A stretch of 64,000 nucleotides of DNA from Gammaproteobacteria bacterium (GCA_025359205.1 JANYHD010000019.1:186001-250000); one strand, 5' to 3'; shown: positions 35,052-44,263, numbered from the stretch's first letter. The notes: a model not told the origin generated them from the letters alone. Program-made: numbers and translations.

Positions 35052-36397
35052 TGACGCAACCTTCCGGCGCAACAGGCGCCACTGCGGCCAGTGCCGCAGT
35101 CCTGGTTGGAGCACCCACCGAAGGAAGCGAGAGCGCAGGCACCGAAATGCATTGCGCGGCCGGCGGCGCGAACCCGGCGCCGTTCTCGCATGCGTTGCAG
35201 GCGCTGACCGCGGGCGCGGATCCCGCGGGCACGCCGTTGGCAGCCGCCGGTGCGGGAGCCGCCGGCGCGGCTGTTGCCGGCGCCGCCCGCATAACCGGAG
35301 ACGCCACGGGCTCACGATCACTCACCACCGCGCCAGGCAACAGCGAAGCCACTGCTGCTGCGGCAGCGGCATCGTCGGACGGCGTGGCGTCATTGCCGAA
35401 AGACCTGCTGCTCGCGCTGATTGCGGCCGAAGTGGCCGCGCCGGACGCCGGCGGTACGCCGCGCAAGACTGACCTGGTCGGAAGCGATGAATCGCGCGCG
35501 GCCGCAGTGGCGCGCGAGCTTCAGATTGGACTTACGAAGACAGATCAGTCCGCGACCGCCCAGGCTGTGGCCGCCGATCCCGGCGCCGCGCTGCTGGCCG
35601 CTGTACTGCAGTGGCTGCAGCAACAGCATGCGGGAGCACGCGCTGCCGGCGAAACAGACACCAACAGTGAAAGAGCCCTGGCAACCGCCACGGATGCGAC
35701 CAACACGGTGGCAGTCGCTGCGGGCACAGCAGCGCCGATGTCCGGGGGCTCCACGATCACGGCCGGCGCTGGCCGCGCCGACGGCGCTGCCGGCACCATG
35801 TTGGCGGCGGCGCCCGGCGCCGCGCTCTCCAGCGAGTTCGCTTCGCAGCGCGACGGTGACGGGCGCGCAACCGGCGGCGATCAGCCGCGCACGTCGGCGA
35901 TCGCTGCTGACAGTGCGAGCGGAGCAAGCGCGGGCATGGACATGGCGGCCGCGCTGCGCGCGGCGAGCACTGCCGCGGCGGAACAGGTCGAGCGCAGCGT
36001 GGCCGTGCCGGTGCACGAACGCAATTGGCCCACCGCGCTCGCCGCGCAGGTATTGGTCCTCAGCAATGACAATGTGCAGACCGCGACGCTGCGGCTGTCA
36101 CCCGAACACCTGGGGCCCGTCGAAGTGCACATCGACATGCAGGAATCCAACGTCAACGTCAGCTTCACCGCCGCGCACGCCGAGACGCGCGCCGCGCTCG
36201 AACAAGCGATGCCCCAGTTGCGCGCGGTGCTCGCCGGCGCGGGCTTGAGCCTCGGGCAGGCCACGGTGCAGCAGCAAGCGCGACGTGAGTCACAGAATTC
36301 AAATGCGCTGGCGCGCGCCGGCGGCCTGGCGGATGAGCCGATCCAGGCGTCGGCCACCGTGACGCGTGCGCTGGGAATGATCGATGAATACGTCTGA
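35048..36397 (+). CDS. fliK: Hook-length control protein FliK
   Basis: A 449-residue protein. The N-terminal 340 residues are low-complexity Ala/Gly/Thr-rich ruler sequence. The conserved C-terminal switch domain (TATLRLSPEHLGPVEVHIDM, VNVSFTAAHAETRAALEQAM) contacts FlhB. It overlaps the fliJ stop by four bases (ATGA); the longer open frame upstream is fliJ read in another frame. It is the last gene of the operon starting at flrC, followed by the sigma-54 promoter of fliL. Confidence 0.93.
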   Translation: MMTQPSGATGATAASAAVLVGAPTEGSESAGTEMHCAAGGANPAPFSHALQALTAGADPAGTPLAAAGAGAAGAAVAGAARITGDATGSRSLTTAPGNSEATAAAAAASSDGVASLPKDLLLALIAAEVAAPDAGGTPRKTDLVGSDESRAAAVARELQIGLTKTDQSATAQAVAADPGAALLAAVLQWLQQQHAGARAAGETDTNSERALATATDATNTVAVAAGTAAPMSGGSTITAGAGRADGAAGTMLAAAPGAALSSEFASQRDGDGRATGGDQPRTSAIAADSASGASAGMDMAAALRAASTAAAEQVERSVAVPVHERNWPTALAAQVLVLSNDNVQTATLRLSPEHLGPVEVHIDMQESNVNVSFTAAHAETRAALEQAMPQLRAVLAGAGLSLGQATVQQQARRESQNSNALARAGGLADEPIQASATVTRALGMIDEYV

Positions 36398-36416
36398 GCC
36401 GCGTCAGAAATCCGTC

Positions 36417-36432
36417 TGGCACAGCGCTTGCT
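36417..36432 (+). promoter_or_regulatory. Sigma-54 promoter of fliL-fliN
   Basis: TGGCACAGCGCTTGCT is an exact match to TGGCAC-N5-TTGC[A/T]. The predicted start is near 36443, about 29 bases before the fliL ATG. Confidence 0.9.
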
Positions 36433-36471
36433 GTGTACAGCCCAGTCACCTTGCAATCGGATGGAGTGAAC

Positions 36472-36969
36472 ATGGCTGCTGAAGAAAAGCCCGGCGCTGG
36501 AGCCAAGGCCGGGAAGAAAAGCCCGCTGCCCATGATCATCATCGCGCTGGTGGTGCTGGCCGCGGGCGGTGGCGGCGCCTGGTGGTACCTGAAGCCTAAG
36601 GCCGCTGTACCTGGCAAGCCGGCTGCTGAAGCAGCGTCAACTCATGCCGCCGCGATCTACTACAAGTTCGATCCGGCCTTCGTCGTCAACTTCGGCACCG
36701 ACGGCAACACGCGCTACTTGCAGATCACGCTCGAGGCGATGAGCCGCGAGCAGGCCGTGATCGATGAGATCAAGAACAACGAGCCGGCGATCCGCAATGA
36801 CCTGGTACTGTTGTACTCCGCGCAGCAGCCCGAAGCGCTGCTGGCCCCCGAGGGCAAGGAGAAGCTGCGCCAGGCCACGCTCGAGGCCGTGCGCAAGACC
36901 ATCGCCGCCGAAGGGGCGAAGGCCGAGGCCGTCGAAGCCGTCTACTTCACCAGCTTTGTCATCCAGTAA
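36472..36969 (+). CDS. fliL: Flagellar basal-body-associated protein FliL
   Basis: A 165-residue single-pass inner-membrane protein: cytoplasmic Lys-rich tail, TM at about 21-40 (PMIIIALVVLAAGGGGAWWY), periplasmic SPFH-like domain (FVVNFGTDGNTRYLQITLEA ... VYFTSFVIQ). FliL surrounds stators and supports torque. In relatives it is followed by fliM; here the next start codon, 18 bases on, belongs to fliN. Confidence 0.94.
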   Translation: MAAEEKPGAGAKAGKKSPLPMIIIALVVLAAGGGGAWWYLKPKAAVPGKPAAEAASTHAAAIYYKFDPAFVVNFGTDGNTRYLQITLEAMSREQAVIDEIKNNEPAIRNDLVLLYSAQQPEALLAPEGKEKLRQATLEAVRKTIAAEGAKAEAVEAVYFTSFVIQ

Positions 36970-36987
36970 ACGCCAGGCGAAGCACGC

Positions 36988-37335
36988 ATGAACGCAAACA
37001 ACGCCGAAGCCGCTGTCCAGGCCGCGCCCGTCAGCGATCTGCAGGCCGGGGCTACGGGTGCCGCCACGGGCGGTGACATCAACCTCGACGTGGTGCTGGA
37101 CATCCCGGTCACACTGTCGATGGAAGTGGGTCGCAGCCGCATCAGCATCCGCAACCTGCTGCAGCTCAACCAGGGTTCGGTGGTAGAGCTGGAGCGCGCC
37201 ACGGGCGAGCCGCTCGATGTCTACGTTAACGGCACGCTGGTCGCGCACGGCGAAGTCGTGGTGATCAACGAGAAATTCGGCATCCGTCTGACCGACGTGA
37301 TCAGCCCGGCGGAACGCATCCGCAAGCTCAAGTAA
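36988..37335 (+). CDS. fliN: Motor switch protein FliN
   Basis: A 115-residue protein with a short N-terminal tail and one SpoA (surface presentation of antigens) domain at about 30-110: VVLDIPVTLSMEVGRSRISI, LLQLNQGSVVELERATGEPL, LVAHGEVVVINEKFGIRLTD. The length and tail are those of FliN, not of FliM (about 330 residues), and no FliM N-terminal CheY-binding motif or middle domain is present. It forms the lower C ring and docks FliH. Confidence 0.95.
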   Translation: MNANNAEAAVQAAPVSDLQAGATGAATGGDINLDVVLDIPVTLSMEVGRSRISIRNLLQLNQGSVVELERATGEPLDVYVNGTLVAHGEVVVINEKFGIRLTDVISPAERIRKLK

Positions 37336-37378
37336 CGCGGCGGCGGGCCCGGCAGCGCCGGGAATCCGTCATTCCCGC

Positions 37379-37394
37379 TGGCACAGCGGTTGCA
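37379..37394 (+). promoter_or_regulatory. Sigma-54 promoter abutting the fliO start
   Basis: TGGCACAGCGGTTGCA matches TGGCAC-N5-TTGC[A/T]. From the -12 GC (37392-37393) transcription should start near 37405, one base before the fliO ATG at 37406. Its core is nearly identical to the fliL promoter, differing at two of sixteen bases. Confidence 0.88.
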
Positions 37395-37405
37395 ACATGT
37401 CCGGT

Positions 37406-37897
37406 ATGCAACCGACAAGCACGATACGACGATGGAGCAACCCGATCCCGACACTGCTGTCGGCCATCGCGCTGGCCGGTGTGCCGCATGTTGTCAGTGC
37501 TGCCGCCTTTGCTGCCCCGACCCAGTTCACCGCGCCAAGCGCCAGCTTCGGGGTGATGCGCATGGTGCTCGCGCTCCTGCTGGTGCTCGCGGCCGTCTAT
37601 GCCGCGGCCGCGCTGCTGCGGCGGTTGCGCGTGCTCGGTCCGGCCGGCACGGCCGAACTCCAGGTGATCTCGCAAGTGGCGCTCGGCGCGCGCGAACGCG
37701 CGGTGTTGCTGCGCGCCGGCAGCCAACAGCTGCTGGTGGGCGTCGCTCCCGGCAGCGTGCGCCTGCTGTGCACGCTGGCAGAACCGGCCCCGTTGCCAGG
37801 TGAACCCGCCACGGCGCCGGCTACCACTAGTGCGGTGGCGGCGCAGCCCGCCATGCCGAATTTCCGCGAGCTGTTGCGCCGGAGCCTCAGGCGATGA
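37406..37897 (+). CDS. fliO: Flagellar biosynthetic protein FliO
   Basis: A 163-residue membrane protein that helps FliP assemble. Signal-like N-terminus ([20 protein letters not shown]), a TM at about 52-70 ([20 protein letters not shown]), and a cytoplasmic FliO domain ([35 protein letters not shown]). An ATG at 37397 would precede the expected transcription start, so 37406 is preferred; no ribosome-binding site is visible. Its stop overlaps the fliP start. Confidence 0.85.
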   Translation: MQPTSTIRRWSNPIPTLLSAIALAGVPHVVSAAAFAAPTQFTAPSASFGVMRMVLALLLVLAAVYAAAALLRRLRVLGPAGTAELQVISQVALGARERAVLLRAGSQQLLVGVAPGSVRLLCTLAEPAPLPGEPATAPATTSAVAAQPAMPNFRELLRRSLRR

Positions 37898-38664
37898 AGC
37901 CGCGGGCCACTTGGTTGCTGCTGGCTTTGCTGCCGCTCACCTTGTTTCCGGGGGCGGCTGACGCCGCCGGCACCGCGGCACTCGCGGCACCCGGCATCCC
38001 CGCCTTCGCCGTGCACAACAGCAATGGCGGCCAGACCTACACGCTGACGATCCAGCTGCTGGCGCTGATGACGGCGATCACGTTGTTGCCGGCGGCACTG
38101 CTGATGATGACCGCCTTCACGCGCATCGTGATCGTGCTCGCCATCCTTCGCCAGGCCATCGGCGCCGGCCAGGCGCCGCCGAACCAGGTGATCGTCGGGC
38201 TGGCGTTGTTCCTCACGCTATTTGTGATGTCGCCGGTGATCGACAAGATCCGCGTCGACGCCGTGAACCCGTACATGGCGGGTACGATCGACACGACCAC
38301 CGCGATCGAGCGCGGCGCTGGCCCGCTTAGAACTTTCATGCTGGAGCAGACGCGCGAGAGCGACATCGCCGCCTTTGTGCGCATCTCCGGCGGCAAGGGC
38401 TACGACACGCCCAAGGATGTGCCGCTGACGGTGCTGGTGCCGGCCTTCATGACCAGCGAACTGAAGACCGCGTTCCAGATCGGCTTCCTGCTGTTCATTC
38501 CCTTCGTCATCATCGACCTGGTGGTAGCGAGCGTGCTGATGTCGATGGGCATGATGATGCTCTCGCCGGTGCTGATCTCGCTGCCGTTCAAGATCATGCT
38601 GTTCGTGCTGGTTGACGGCTGGACGTTGGTGATGGGTTCGCTCGCCGCAAGTTTCTACCGCTAG
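37894..38664 (+). CDS. fliP: Flagellar export gate protein FliP
   Basis: A 256-residue export gate subunit with a cleavable signal peptide ([17 protein letters not shown]) and four membrane segments. Conserved stretches: [84 protein letters not shown] overlap with fliO. Confidence 0.97.
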   Translation: MKPRATWLLLALLPLTLFPGAADAAGTAALAAPGIPAFAVHNSNGGQTYTLTIQLLALMTAITLLPAALLMMTAFTRIVIVLAILRQAIGAGQAPPNQVIVGLALFLTLFVMSPVIDKIRVDAVNPYMAGTIDTTTAIERGAGPLRTFMLEQTRESDIAAFVRISGGKGYDTPKDVPLTVLVPAFMTSELKTAFQIGFLLFIPFVIIDLVVASVLMSMGMMMLSPVLISLPFKIMLFVLVDGWTLVMGSLAASFYR

Positions 38665-38678
38665 GCCAGGTGCAATTC

Positions 38679-38948
38679 ATGACACCGGAAACCGTGATGA
38701 CTATCGGCCAGCATGCGCTGGAGATGACCATGCTGCTGGCCGCGCCGCTGCTGCTGGTGGCGCTGGCGGTGGGCCTGCTGGTGGGCATCTTCCAGGCAGC
38801 GACGCAGATCAACGAGATGACGCTGTCGTTCATTCCCAAATTGATCGGCATGGCGGTGGCGCTCATGGTCGCAGGGCCCTGGATGCTGCGCGAGCTGATC
38901 GGTTACACGCGCGCGCTGATCGAGAGCATTCCCTCGCTGGTTGGCTAG
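38679..38948 (+). CDS. fliQ: Flagellar export gate protein FliQ
   Basis: An 89-residue, two-TM export gate subunit starting MTPETVMTIGQHALEMTMLL, the usual FliQ N-terminus, with FQAATQINEMTLSFIPK in the loop. A GTG nine bases upstream would add three residues; the ATG was chosen by family alignment. It lies 14 bases after fliP. Confidence 0.95.
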   Translation: MTPETVMTIGQHALEMTMLLAAPLLLVALAVGLLVGIFQAATQINEMTLSFIPKLIGMAVALMVAGPWMLRELIGYTRALIESIPSLVG

Positions 38949-38957
38949 GCACTCGCG

Positions 38958-39737
38958 GTGATCAACCTCGACGTCAGCCAGCTGCAACACTGGATCAGCG
39001 CGCTGTTCTGGCCGTTCGTGCGCATCGGCGCCTGCCTGATGATGGCGCCTGTGTACGGCGCCAGCTATGTGCCGCGGCGCCTGCGCATCGCGCTCGCCGG
39101 CGCCGTGACGTTGCCGATTGCGCCGCTCCTGCCGCCGGTCCCCGACGTTGCGCTGCTGTCCGTGGACGGCGTGATCATCACGCTGCAGCAATTGCTGATC
39201 GGCGCGGCACTCGGCTTCGCACTGCAACTGGTGTTCGATGCGCTGATGCTCGGTGGCCAACTGCTCGCCAATGGCATGGGGCTCGGCTTTGCCTTCAATC
39301 TCGATCCGTTGCGCGGCGTGACCACGCCGGCGCTGGGCCAACTGTACGTGGTGCTGGGCACACTGGTGTTCCTGGCGCTCGACGGACACCTGGCCCTGCT
39401 CAATACACTGGTTGACAGCTTCCGTGGCCTGCCGATTGGCACCAGCGGCTTCGATGCCGTGCGCGCGCGCGCAATGGCGGACTGGGGCGGCATACTTTTC
39501 CTCGGTGGGTTGCGGGTGGCCTTGCCCGGCATGACCGCCTTGCTGGTCATCAACCTGGCCTTTGGCGTGATGAGCCGCGCTGCGCCCGCGCTCAACCTGT
39601 TCGCGGTCGGCCTGCCGGTGACGCTGGTGTTTGGCCTGGCCATCGTCACCTTCGGCATGCCGACCATGGGCGCCGCGTTCACGTCGTTGCTCGCCGACGC
39701 CTTCGATTTCACGCGCGCACTGACGGCGACGCACTGA
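38958..39737 (+). CDS. fliR: Flagellar export gate protein FliR
   Basis: A 259-residue, about six-TM export gate protein. Typical segments: FWPFVRIGACLMMAPVYGAS, LLIGAALGFALQLVFDALML, GLGFAFNLDP, ALPGMTALLVINLAFGVMSR, APALNLFAVGLPVTLVFGLA. Starts at GTG nine bases after fliQ. FliP, FliQ and FliR form the helical export channel. Confidence 0.96.
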   Translation: MINLDVSQLQHWISALFWPFVRIGACLMMAPVYGASYVPRRLRIALAGAVTLPIAPLLPPVPDVALLSVDGVIITLQQLLIGAALGFALQLVFDALMLGGQLLANGMGLGFAFNLDPLRGVTTPALGQLYVVLGTLVFLALDGHLALLNTLVDSFRGLPIGTSGFDAVRARAMADWGGILFLGGLRVALPGMTALLVINLAFGVMSRAAPALNLFAVGLPVTLVFGLAIVTFGMPTMGAAFTSLLADAFDFTRALTATH

Positions 39738-39741
39738 AATC

Positions 39742-40866
39742 ATGGCCGACACCGACAGTCGTGACCGAACCGAGAGCCCGACTCAAAAGCGAGTCGAGGA
39801 CGCGCGCCGTCGCGGCCGGGTGCCGCGCTCGCGCGACCTCGGCGCCGCGGCGGTCACACTGGCCGGTGGCCTGGGGCTCTACAGCCTGGGTGGACTGCTC
39901 GGCGGCCGGTTGCTCGAGCTCATGCGCAACGGGTTGCAACTCAGCGCCGCGCAGGCGCTCGGAAACGACAGCATGCTGCGCGCGCTCGCTAGCGGCGCGC
40001 TCGCCGGCGCGCAGGCTGCGGCGCCGCTGCTTGGACTCATCCTGGCCGCGGCGGTGCTGGCGCCGCTGGCGATCGGCGGTTGGAATTTCAGCGCCGCCGC
40101 ACTGGTGCCCCAATGGGACCGGCTCGACCCGGTCAACGGCATGCGGCGCGTATTCTCGCTGCAGGGCGTGTTCGAGCTGCTCAAGTCGCTGGCGCGTTTT
40201 CTGGTGGTTGCGCTGGTAGCGGTGCTCGTGTTGCGCCACCAGTTCCGCGCCTTCACGAGCCTCAGCAACGAGCCGGCGCGCGCGGCGGTCGGCCACGCGC
40301 TGACCCTGGCCGGCACCGCGTTGATTGCCTTCGGCGGGGCGCTGGCGGCCATCGCGGCGGTCGATGTGCCGCTGGCGTTGTGGCAGCACTCGCGCTCACT
40401 GCGCATGTCGCGTCAGGAAATCCGCGAGGAGGCGCGCGACACCGAGGGCAGCCCCGAGGTCAGGAATCGCATCCGGCGTCTGCAGCAGGACATGGCCAAC
40501 CGCCGCATGATGGCCGCGGTGCCCACGGCTGACGTCGTGATCACCAACCCAACCCACTATGCGGTGGCACTGCGCTACGACGAAGCGCGCATGCGCGCCC
40601 CGGTGGTGGTCGCCAAGGGCGCGGACCTGGTGGCGCAACGCATCCGCGAACTCGGGCGCGAGCACAGCGTGCCGCTGGTCGAGGCGCCGCCGCTGGCGCG
40701 CGCGCTGCATGGCTCCTGCGAACTTGGCGACGAGATTCCGGCGCGCCTCTACGCCGTGGTCGCGCAGGTCCTCACCTACGTCTACCAGCTGCGTACGGCA
40801 CGCCGCATTGGCGCCGCGCCGCCCACGCCGCCGGTTATCGACGCGCCCGAATCCCCCGAACTGTGA
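39742..40866 (+). CDS. flhB: Flagellar export switch protein FlhB
   Basis: A 374-residue protein: N-terminal basic stretch (ESPTQKRVEDARRRGRVPRS), four TMs, and a cytoplasmic C-terminal domain with the autocleavage motif NPTH at 269-272 (VVITNPTHYAVALRYD). FlhB switches export from rod/hook to filament substrates upon contact with FliK. It starts four bases after fliR. Confidence 0.96.
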   Translation: MADTDSRDRTESPTQKRVEDARRRGRVPRSRDLGAAAVTLAGGLGLYSLGGLLGGRLLELMRNGLQLSAAQALGNDSMLRALASGALAGAQAAAPLLGLILAAAVLAPLAIGGWNFSAAALVPQWDRLDPVNGMRRVFSLQGVFELLKSLARFLVVALVAVLVLRHQFRAFTSLSNEPARAAVGHALTLAGTALIAFGGALAAIAAVDVPLALWQHSRSLRMSRQEIREEARDTEGSPEVRNRIRRLQQDMANRRMMAAVPTADVVITNPTHYAVALRYDEARMRAPVVVAKGADLVAQRIRELGREHSVPLVEAPPLARALHGSCELGDEIPARLYAVVAQVLTYVYQLRTARRIGAAPPTPPVIDAPESPEL

Positions 40867-40920
40867 ACCATGTCGCCTTTGGCGCGTGTCTGGCGCGCCG
40901 GTAAGCCGACGTTTCCAGCC

Positions 40921-40936
40921 CGGCACGGCTCTTGCT
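40921..40936 (+). promoter_or_regulatory. Sigma-54 promoter of the flhA-flhF-flhG-fliA-motCD operon
   Basis: CGGCACGGCTCTTGCT fits the sigma-54 consensus with correct spacing and lies in the 122-base flhB-flhA gap. Predicted transcription start is near 40947, 42 bases before the flhA ATG. Confidence 0.9.
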
Positions 40937-40988
40937 CCACTGCTGCTGAAGAAGCGACGCCAAGACGGCGGCGCAGGCGCTCCGATGC

Positions 40989-43085
40989 ATGACTGAACTG
41001 GCTCTAAATCCCGGCACGGCAGGTCTCAACCTGCTCAATTCCCTGCGGCGCGGCGCGGGTGCGCCCTTCATGCTGCTGTCGGTGCTGGCAATGATCGTGC
41101 TGCCGCTGCCGCCGCTGGCGCTCGACGTGCTGTTCACCTTCAATATCGCGCTCTCGGTGCTGGTGGCGATGGCCGTGGTCAATGTCTCGCGCCCGCTCGA
41201 CTTCGCCATCTTTCCGACCGTGCTGTTGCTCGCGACCCTGCTGCGCCTGGCGCTGAACGTCGCCTCGACGCGCGTGGTGCTGATGCATGGCCACGAGGGC
41301 ATCTCCGCCGCCGGACGCGTCATCGAGGCCTTCGGCGAATTCGTGGTCGGTGGCAACTACGCGGTCGGCATCGTGGTGTTCGCGATCCTCACCATCATCA
41401 ATTTCGTCGTCGTGACCAAGGGTGCGGGCCGCATCTCCGAGGTCAGTGCGCGCTTCACCCTCGATTCGATGCCCGGCAAGCAGATGGCGATCGACGCCGA
41501 TCTTAACGCCGGCCTGATCAACCAGGAGGAGGCGCGTGCGCGCCGCGCCGAGGTGCGGGCCGAGGCGGATTTCTACGGCTCGATGGACGGTGCCAGCAAA
41601 TTCGTCCGCGGCGACGCCACGGCCGGCATCATGATCCTGGTCATCAATATCGTCGGCGGCCTCGCCATCGGCACGATGAGCCATGGGCTGAGCTTCAGCG
41701 ACGCCGCCCGCGTCTATACGCTGCTCACCATTGGTGACGGCCTGGTGGCGCAGATCCCGGCGCTGCTGCTGTCGACCGCGGTCGCGATCATCGTCACGCG
41801 CATGTCGCGGGCGCAGGACCTCGGGAGCGAGCTGGCCACGCAGGTGTTCCGCCAGCCACGGAGCCTGGCGGTGGCGGCGTCGATCCTCGGCGTGATGGGC
41901 CTGATCCCCGGGATGCCGAACATGGCCTTCCTGCTGTTTGCTGCGCTGCTGGGTTCGGGCGCGTGGCTGCTGAACAAGCGTGCGCGGCTTGCGGCCGTGG
42001 CTGCCGCCGCACCGCCGCCGCCTGCGGCTGCGAGCAACGAGCCGCGCGAACTTTCCTGGGACGATGTGCAGGCCGCCGATCTGATCGGGCTCGAAGTGGG
42101 CTTCCGGCTGGTGATGCTGGTGGACAAGAGCAACGGCGGCGAGCTGCTCGCGCGCATCCGCGGCGTGCGCCGCAAGCTGTCGCAGGAACTGGGCTTCCTG
42201 GTGCAGGCGGTGCACATCCGCGACAACCTGGAACTCTCCCCCAATGCCTATCGCATCAGCCTCGCGGGCGTCGCGGTCGGCGATGGCATGGTCTACCCGG
42301 ACCGCGAGCTCGCCATCAATCCCGGGCGCGTGTTCGGCAAGCCGCCCGGCATCGAGACGCGCGATCCGGCCTTTGGCATGGAAGCGATCTGGATCGAGCC
42401 GGGCTCGCGCGAGCAGGCGCAGATGCTGGGCTACACCGTAGTCGATGCCAGCACGGTCATCGCCACGCACCTGAGCCACGTCATCCAGACGCACGCGCAC
42501 GAACTGCTCGGGCACGACGAGGCGCAGCAGCTCCTCAACGGCCTGGCAAAGACTTCGCCAAGGCTGGTCGAGGACCTGGTGCCGAAGCTCCTGCCGCTCG
42601 GCGCCGTGGTGCGCGTGCTGCAGGGTCTGCTGGCTGAGCGCGTGCCAATCCGCAACATCCGCACCATCATCGAGACGCTGGCCGAGCACGCGCCGCGCAG
42701 CCAGGACCCGGCCGTGCTGCAGGCGCAGGCGCGCATCGCGCTCTCACGACAGATCGTCCAGGACATAGCCGGCACGGGCAGCGAGCTGCCGGTCGTCACA
42801 CTCGAGCCAGACCTCGAGCAATTGCTGCAGAACTCCATGGCCGCGGGCGGCGTGGGGAATCCCGCGCTCGAGCCCGGGCTGGCTGAGCGCCTCGCGGCGC
42901 GGCTGGCCGAGTCGGCGCAACGCCAGGAGGCCGCCGGCGAACCATCCGTGCTGATGGTGGCGCCGCCGCTGCGCGCGACGCTGGCGCGTTTCGCGCGCGC
43001 CAGCGTGCCCAGCATGCACGTGCTGGCCTGGAATGAAATTCCCGACAATCGCCGCGTGCGGCTCGTGGCCGCAGTCGGCCGCTGA
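40989..43085 (+). CDS. flhA: Flagellar export gate protein FlhA
   Basis: A 698-residue protein with about eight N-terminal TMs, the FHIPEP loop (GAGRISEVSARFTLDSMPGK, QMAIDADLNAGLINQEEARA, EADFYGSMDGASKFVRGDA) and a large cytoplasmic domain that docks chaperone-substrate complexes. Length is standard. First gene after the sigma-54 promoter. Confidence 0.97.
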   Translation: MTELALNPGTAGLNLLNSLRRGAGAPFMLLSVLAMIVLPLPPLALDVLFTFNIALSVLVAMAVVNVSRPLDFAIFPTVLLLATLLRLALNVASTRVVLMHGHEGISAAGRVIEAFGEFVVGGNYAVGIVVFAILTIINFVVVTKGAGRISEVSARFTLDSMPGKQMAIDADLNAGLINQEEARARRAEVRAEADFYGSMDGASKFVRGDATAGIMILVINIVGGLAIGTMSHGLSFSDAARVYTLLTIGDGLVAQIPALLLSTAVAIIVTRMSRAQDLGSELATQVFRQPRSLAVAASILGVMGLIPGMPNMAFLLFAALLGSGAWLLNKRARLAAVAAAAPPPPAAASNEPRELSWDDVQAADLIGLEVGFRLVMLVDKSNGGELLARIRGVRRKLSQELGFLVQAVHIRDNLELSPNAYRISLAGVAVGDGMVYPDRELAINPGRVFGKPPGIETRDPAFGMEAIWIEPGSREQAQMLGYTVVDASTVIATHLSHVIQTHAHELLGHDEAQQLLNGLAKTSPRLVEDLVPKLLPLGAVVRVLQGLLAERVPIRNIRTIIETLAEHAPRSQDPAVLQAQARIALSRQIVQDIAGTGSELPVVTLEPDLEQLLQNSMAAGGVGNPALEPGLAERLAARLAESAQRQEAAGEPSVLMVAPPLRATLARFARASVPSMHVLAWNEIPDNRRVRLVAAVGR

Positions 43086-43120
43086 GAGCCCCCCGCAATA
43101 CAACCAACGACATCGCAAGT

Positions 43121-44263
43121 ATGAAGATAAAACAATACCTGGGACTGGACATGCGCGACGCGCTGCGGCAGATCCGCGCGGAACTCGGCGCCGACGCGGT
43201 CATACTCTCCACGCGCCGGCTTGGCCAGGGCGTGGAGGTGAGTGCCGCCAGCGATGACGAGGCGCAGCCGGTGCAGCCCGCGGCCGCAATATCGGCAGTG
43301 CTGGCAGCTGCCGCGCCGGGCACCGTCAGCGCCGCCGAACAACTCTCGATGAGCGAGGAACTGCGCACGCTTCGCCAGCTACTGGAGCGGCAACTGGCCG
43401 CACTGGCCTGGAATGATTACACGCGGCGCGAGCCGCAGCGGGCAAAGGCGCTCACCGAACTGACTGCGCTGGGCGTGGCGCGGGATATTGCCCTGCAGGT
43501 GATCGAGGCCCTGCCAGCGGAAATCAGTGCCGAGGGCGCGCAGCACCTGCACCTGGACGCGCTCGCGCAGCGCATCGCGGTGTGCGAACCGCCTGCCATG
43601 GCAGGCGGCGCGGTGGCGCTGCTTGGCGCCGCCGGCGCCGGCAAGACCAGCATGATGGCGAAACTGGCGCTGCGCTGGCTGCTCGAGCATGGTGCCGACG
43701 GCCTGACCATCGTTACCATCGACGACGAACACATTGGCGCGGCCGACCAGGCCCGCTCGCTCGGCCGGCTGCTTGGGGTGCCGAGTTTTCGCTTTGCGGA
43801 CGGCGCTGAATTCGCGGCAGCGGCCGCGCGCTTTTCCGGTCAGGAGCTCGTGCTTATCGACACCCCGGCATTGGCCTCTGCGCCCGCGGCGGTCGCGGAG
43901 CTGCGTGCTGCGCTGGACAGCGTGCCGCTGCCGGTGCAACGCATGCTGCTGTTGCCGGCCAGTGCACAGAGCGGCGTGCTCGGTGAAATGCTGCGGCGCG
44001 CGGCGCCGCTCGATGTCGCGTGTTGCGCCATTACGCGCTGTGACGAGGCCGTGAGCCTGGGTGGAGTGCTCTCGACGCTGGTGCGCAGCGGGCTGGCCGT
44101 GGCCTATCTGAGCGACGGACCGCGCATACCTGAAGACCTGCGGCCGGCGCGCGCGCCAGCGTTGGTGGCACGCGCGGTGGAGCTGGCGCGCGCCTCCGGC
44201 GCCAGCCTCGATCCGGAATTGCTGGCGCAGCACTTCGGAGGGCAGATCCATGCTGCAGCATAA
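43121..44263 (+). CDS. flhF: Signal-recognition-type GTPase FlhF
   Basis: A 380-residue SRP-family GTPase that sets the polar position of the flagellum. N-terminal B domain (MRDALRQIRAELGADAVILS, TRRLGQGVEV), N domain, and G domain with P-loop GAAGAGKT at about 169-176. The later G motifs are diverged (VLIDTPALAS for G3). Stop overlaps flhG by 14 bases. Confidence 0.92.
   Translation: MKIKQYLGLDMRDALRQIRAELGADAVILSTRRLGQGVEVSAASDDEAQPVQPAAAISAVLAAAAPGTVSAAEQLSMSEELRTLRQLLERQLAALAWNDYTRREPQRAKALTELTALGVARDIALQVIEALPAEISAEGAQHLHLDALAQRIAVCEPPAMAGGAVALLGAAGAGKTSMMAKLALRWLLEHGADGLTIVTIDDEHIGAADQARSLGRLLGVPSFRFADGAEFAAAAARFSGQELVLIDTPALASAPAAVAELRAALDSVPLPVQRMLLLPASAQSGVLGEMLRRAAPLDVACCAITRCDEAVSLGGVLSTLVRSGLAVAYLSDGPRIPEDLRPARAPALVARAVELARASGASLDPELLAQHFGGQIHAAA

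Noticed and set aside
36988-37335. The 115-residue SpoA protein as a shortened FliM
   Set aside because: Its N-terminal tail, single SpoA domain and length are those of FliN; no FliM middle domain or CheY-binding N-terminus remains.
41004-42689. Long open frame (561 codons) antisense to flhA
   Set aside because: It mirrors flhA codon structure in high-GC DNA, is His/Arg/Asp/Gln-rich with no domain, and flhA is unmistakable on the other strand.
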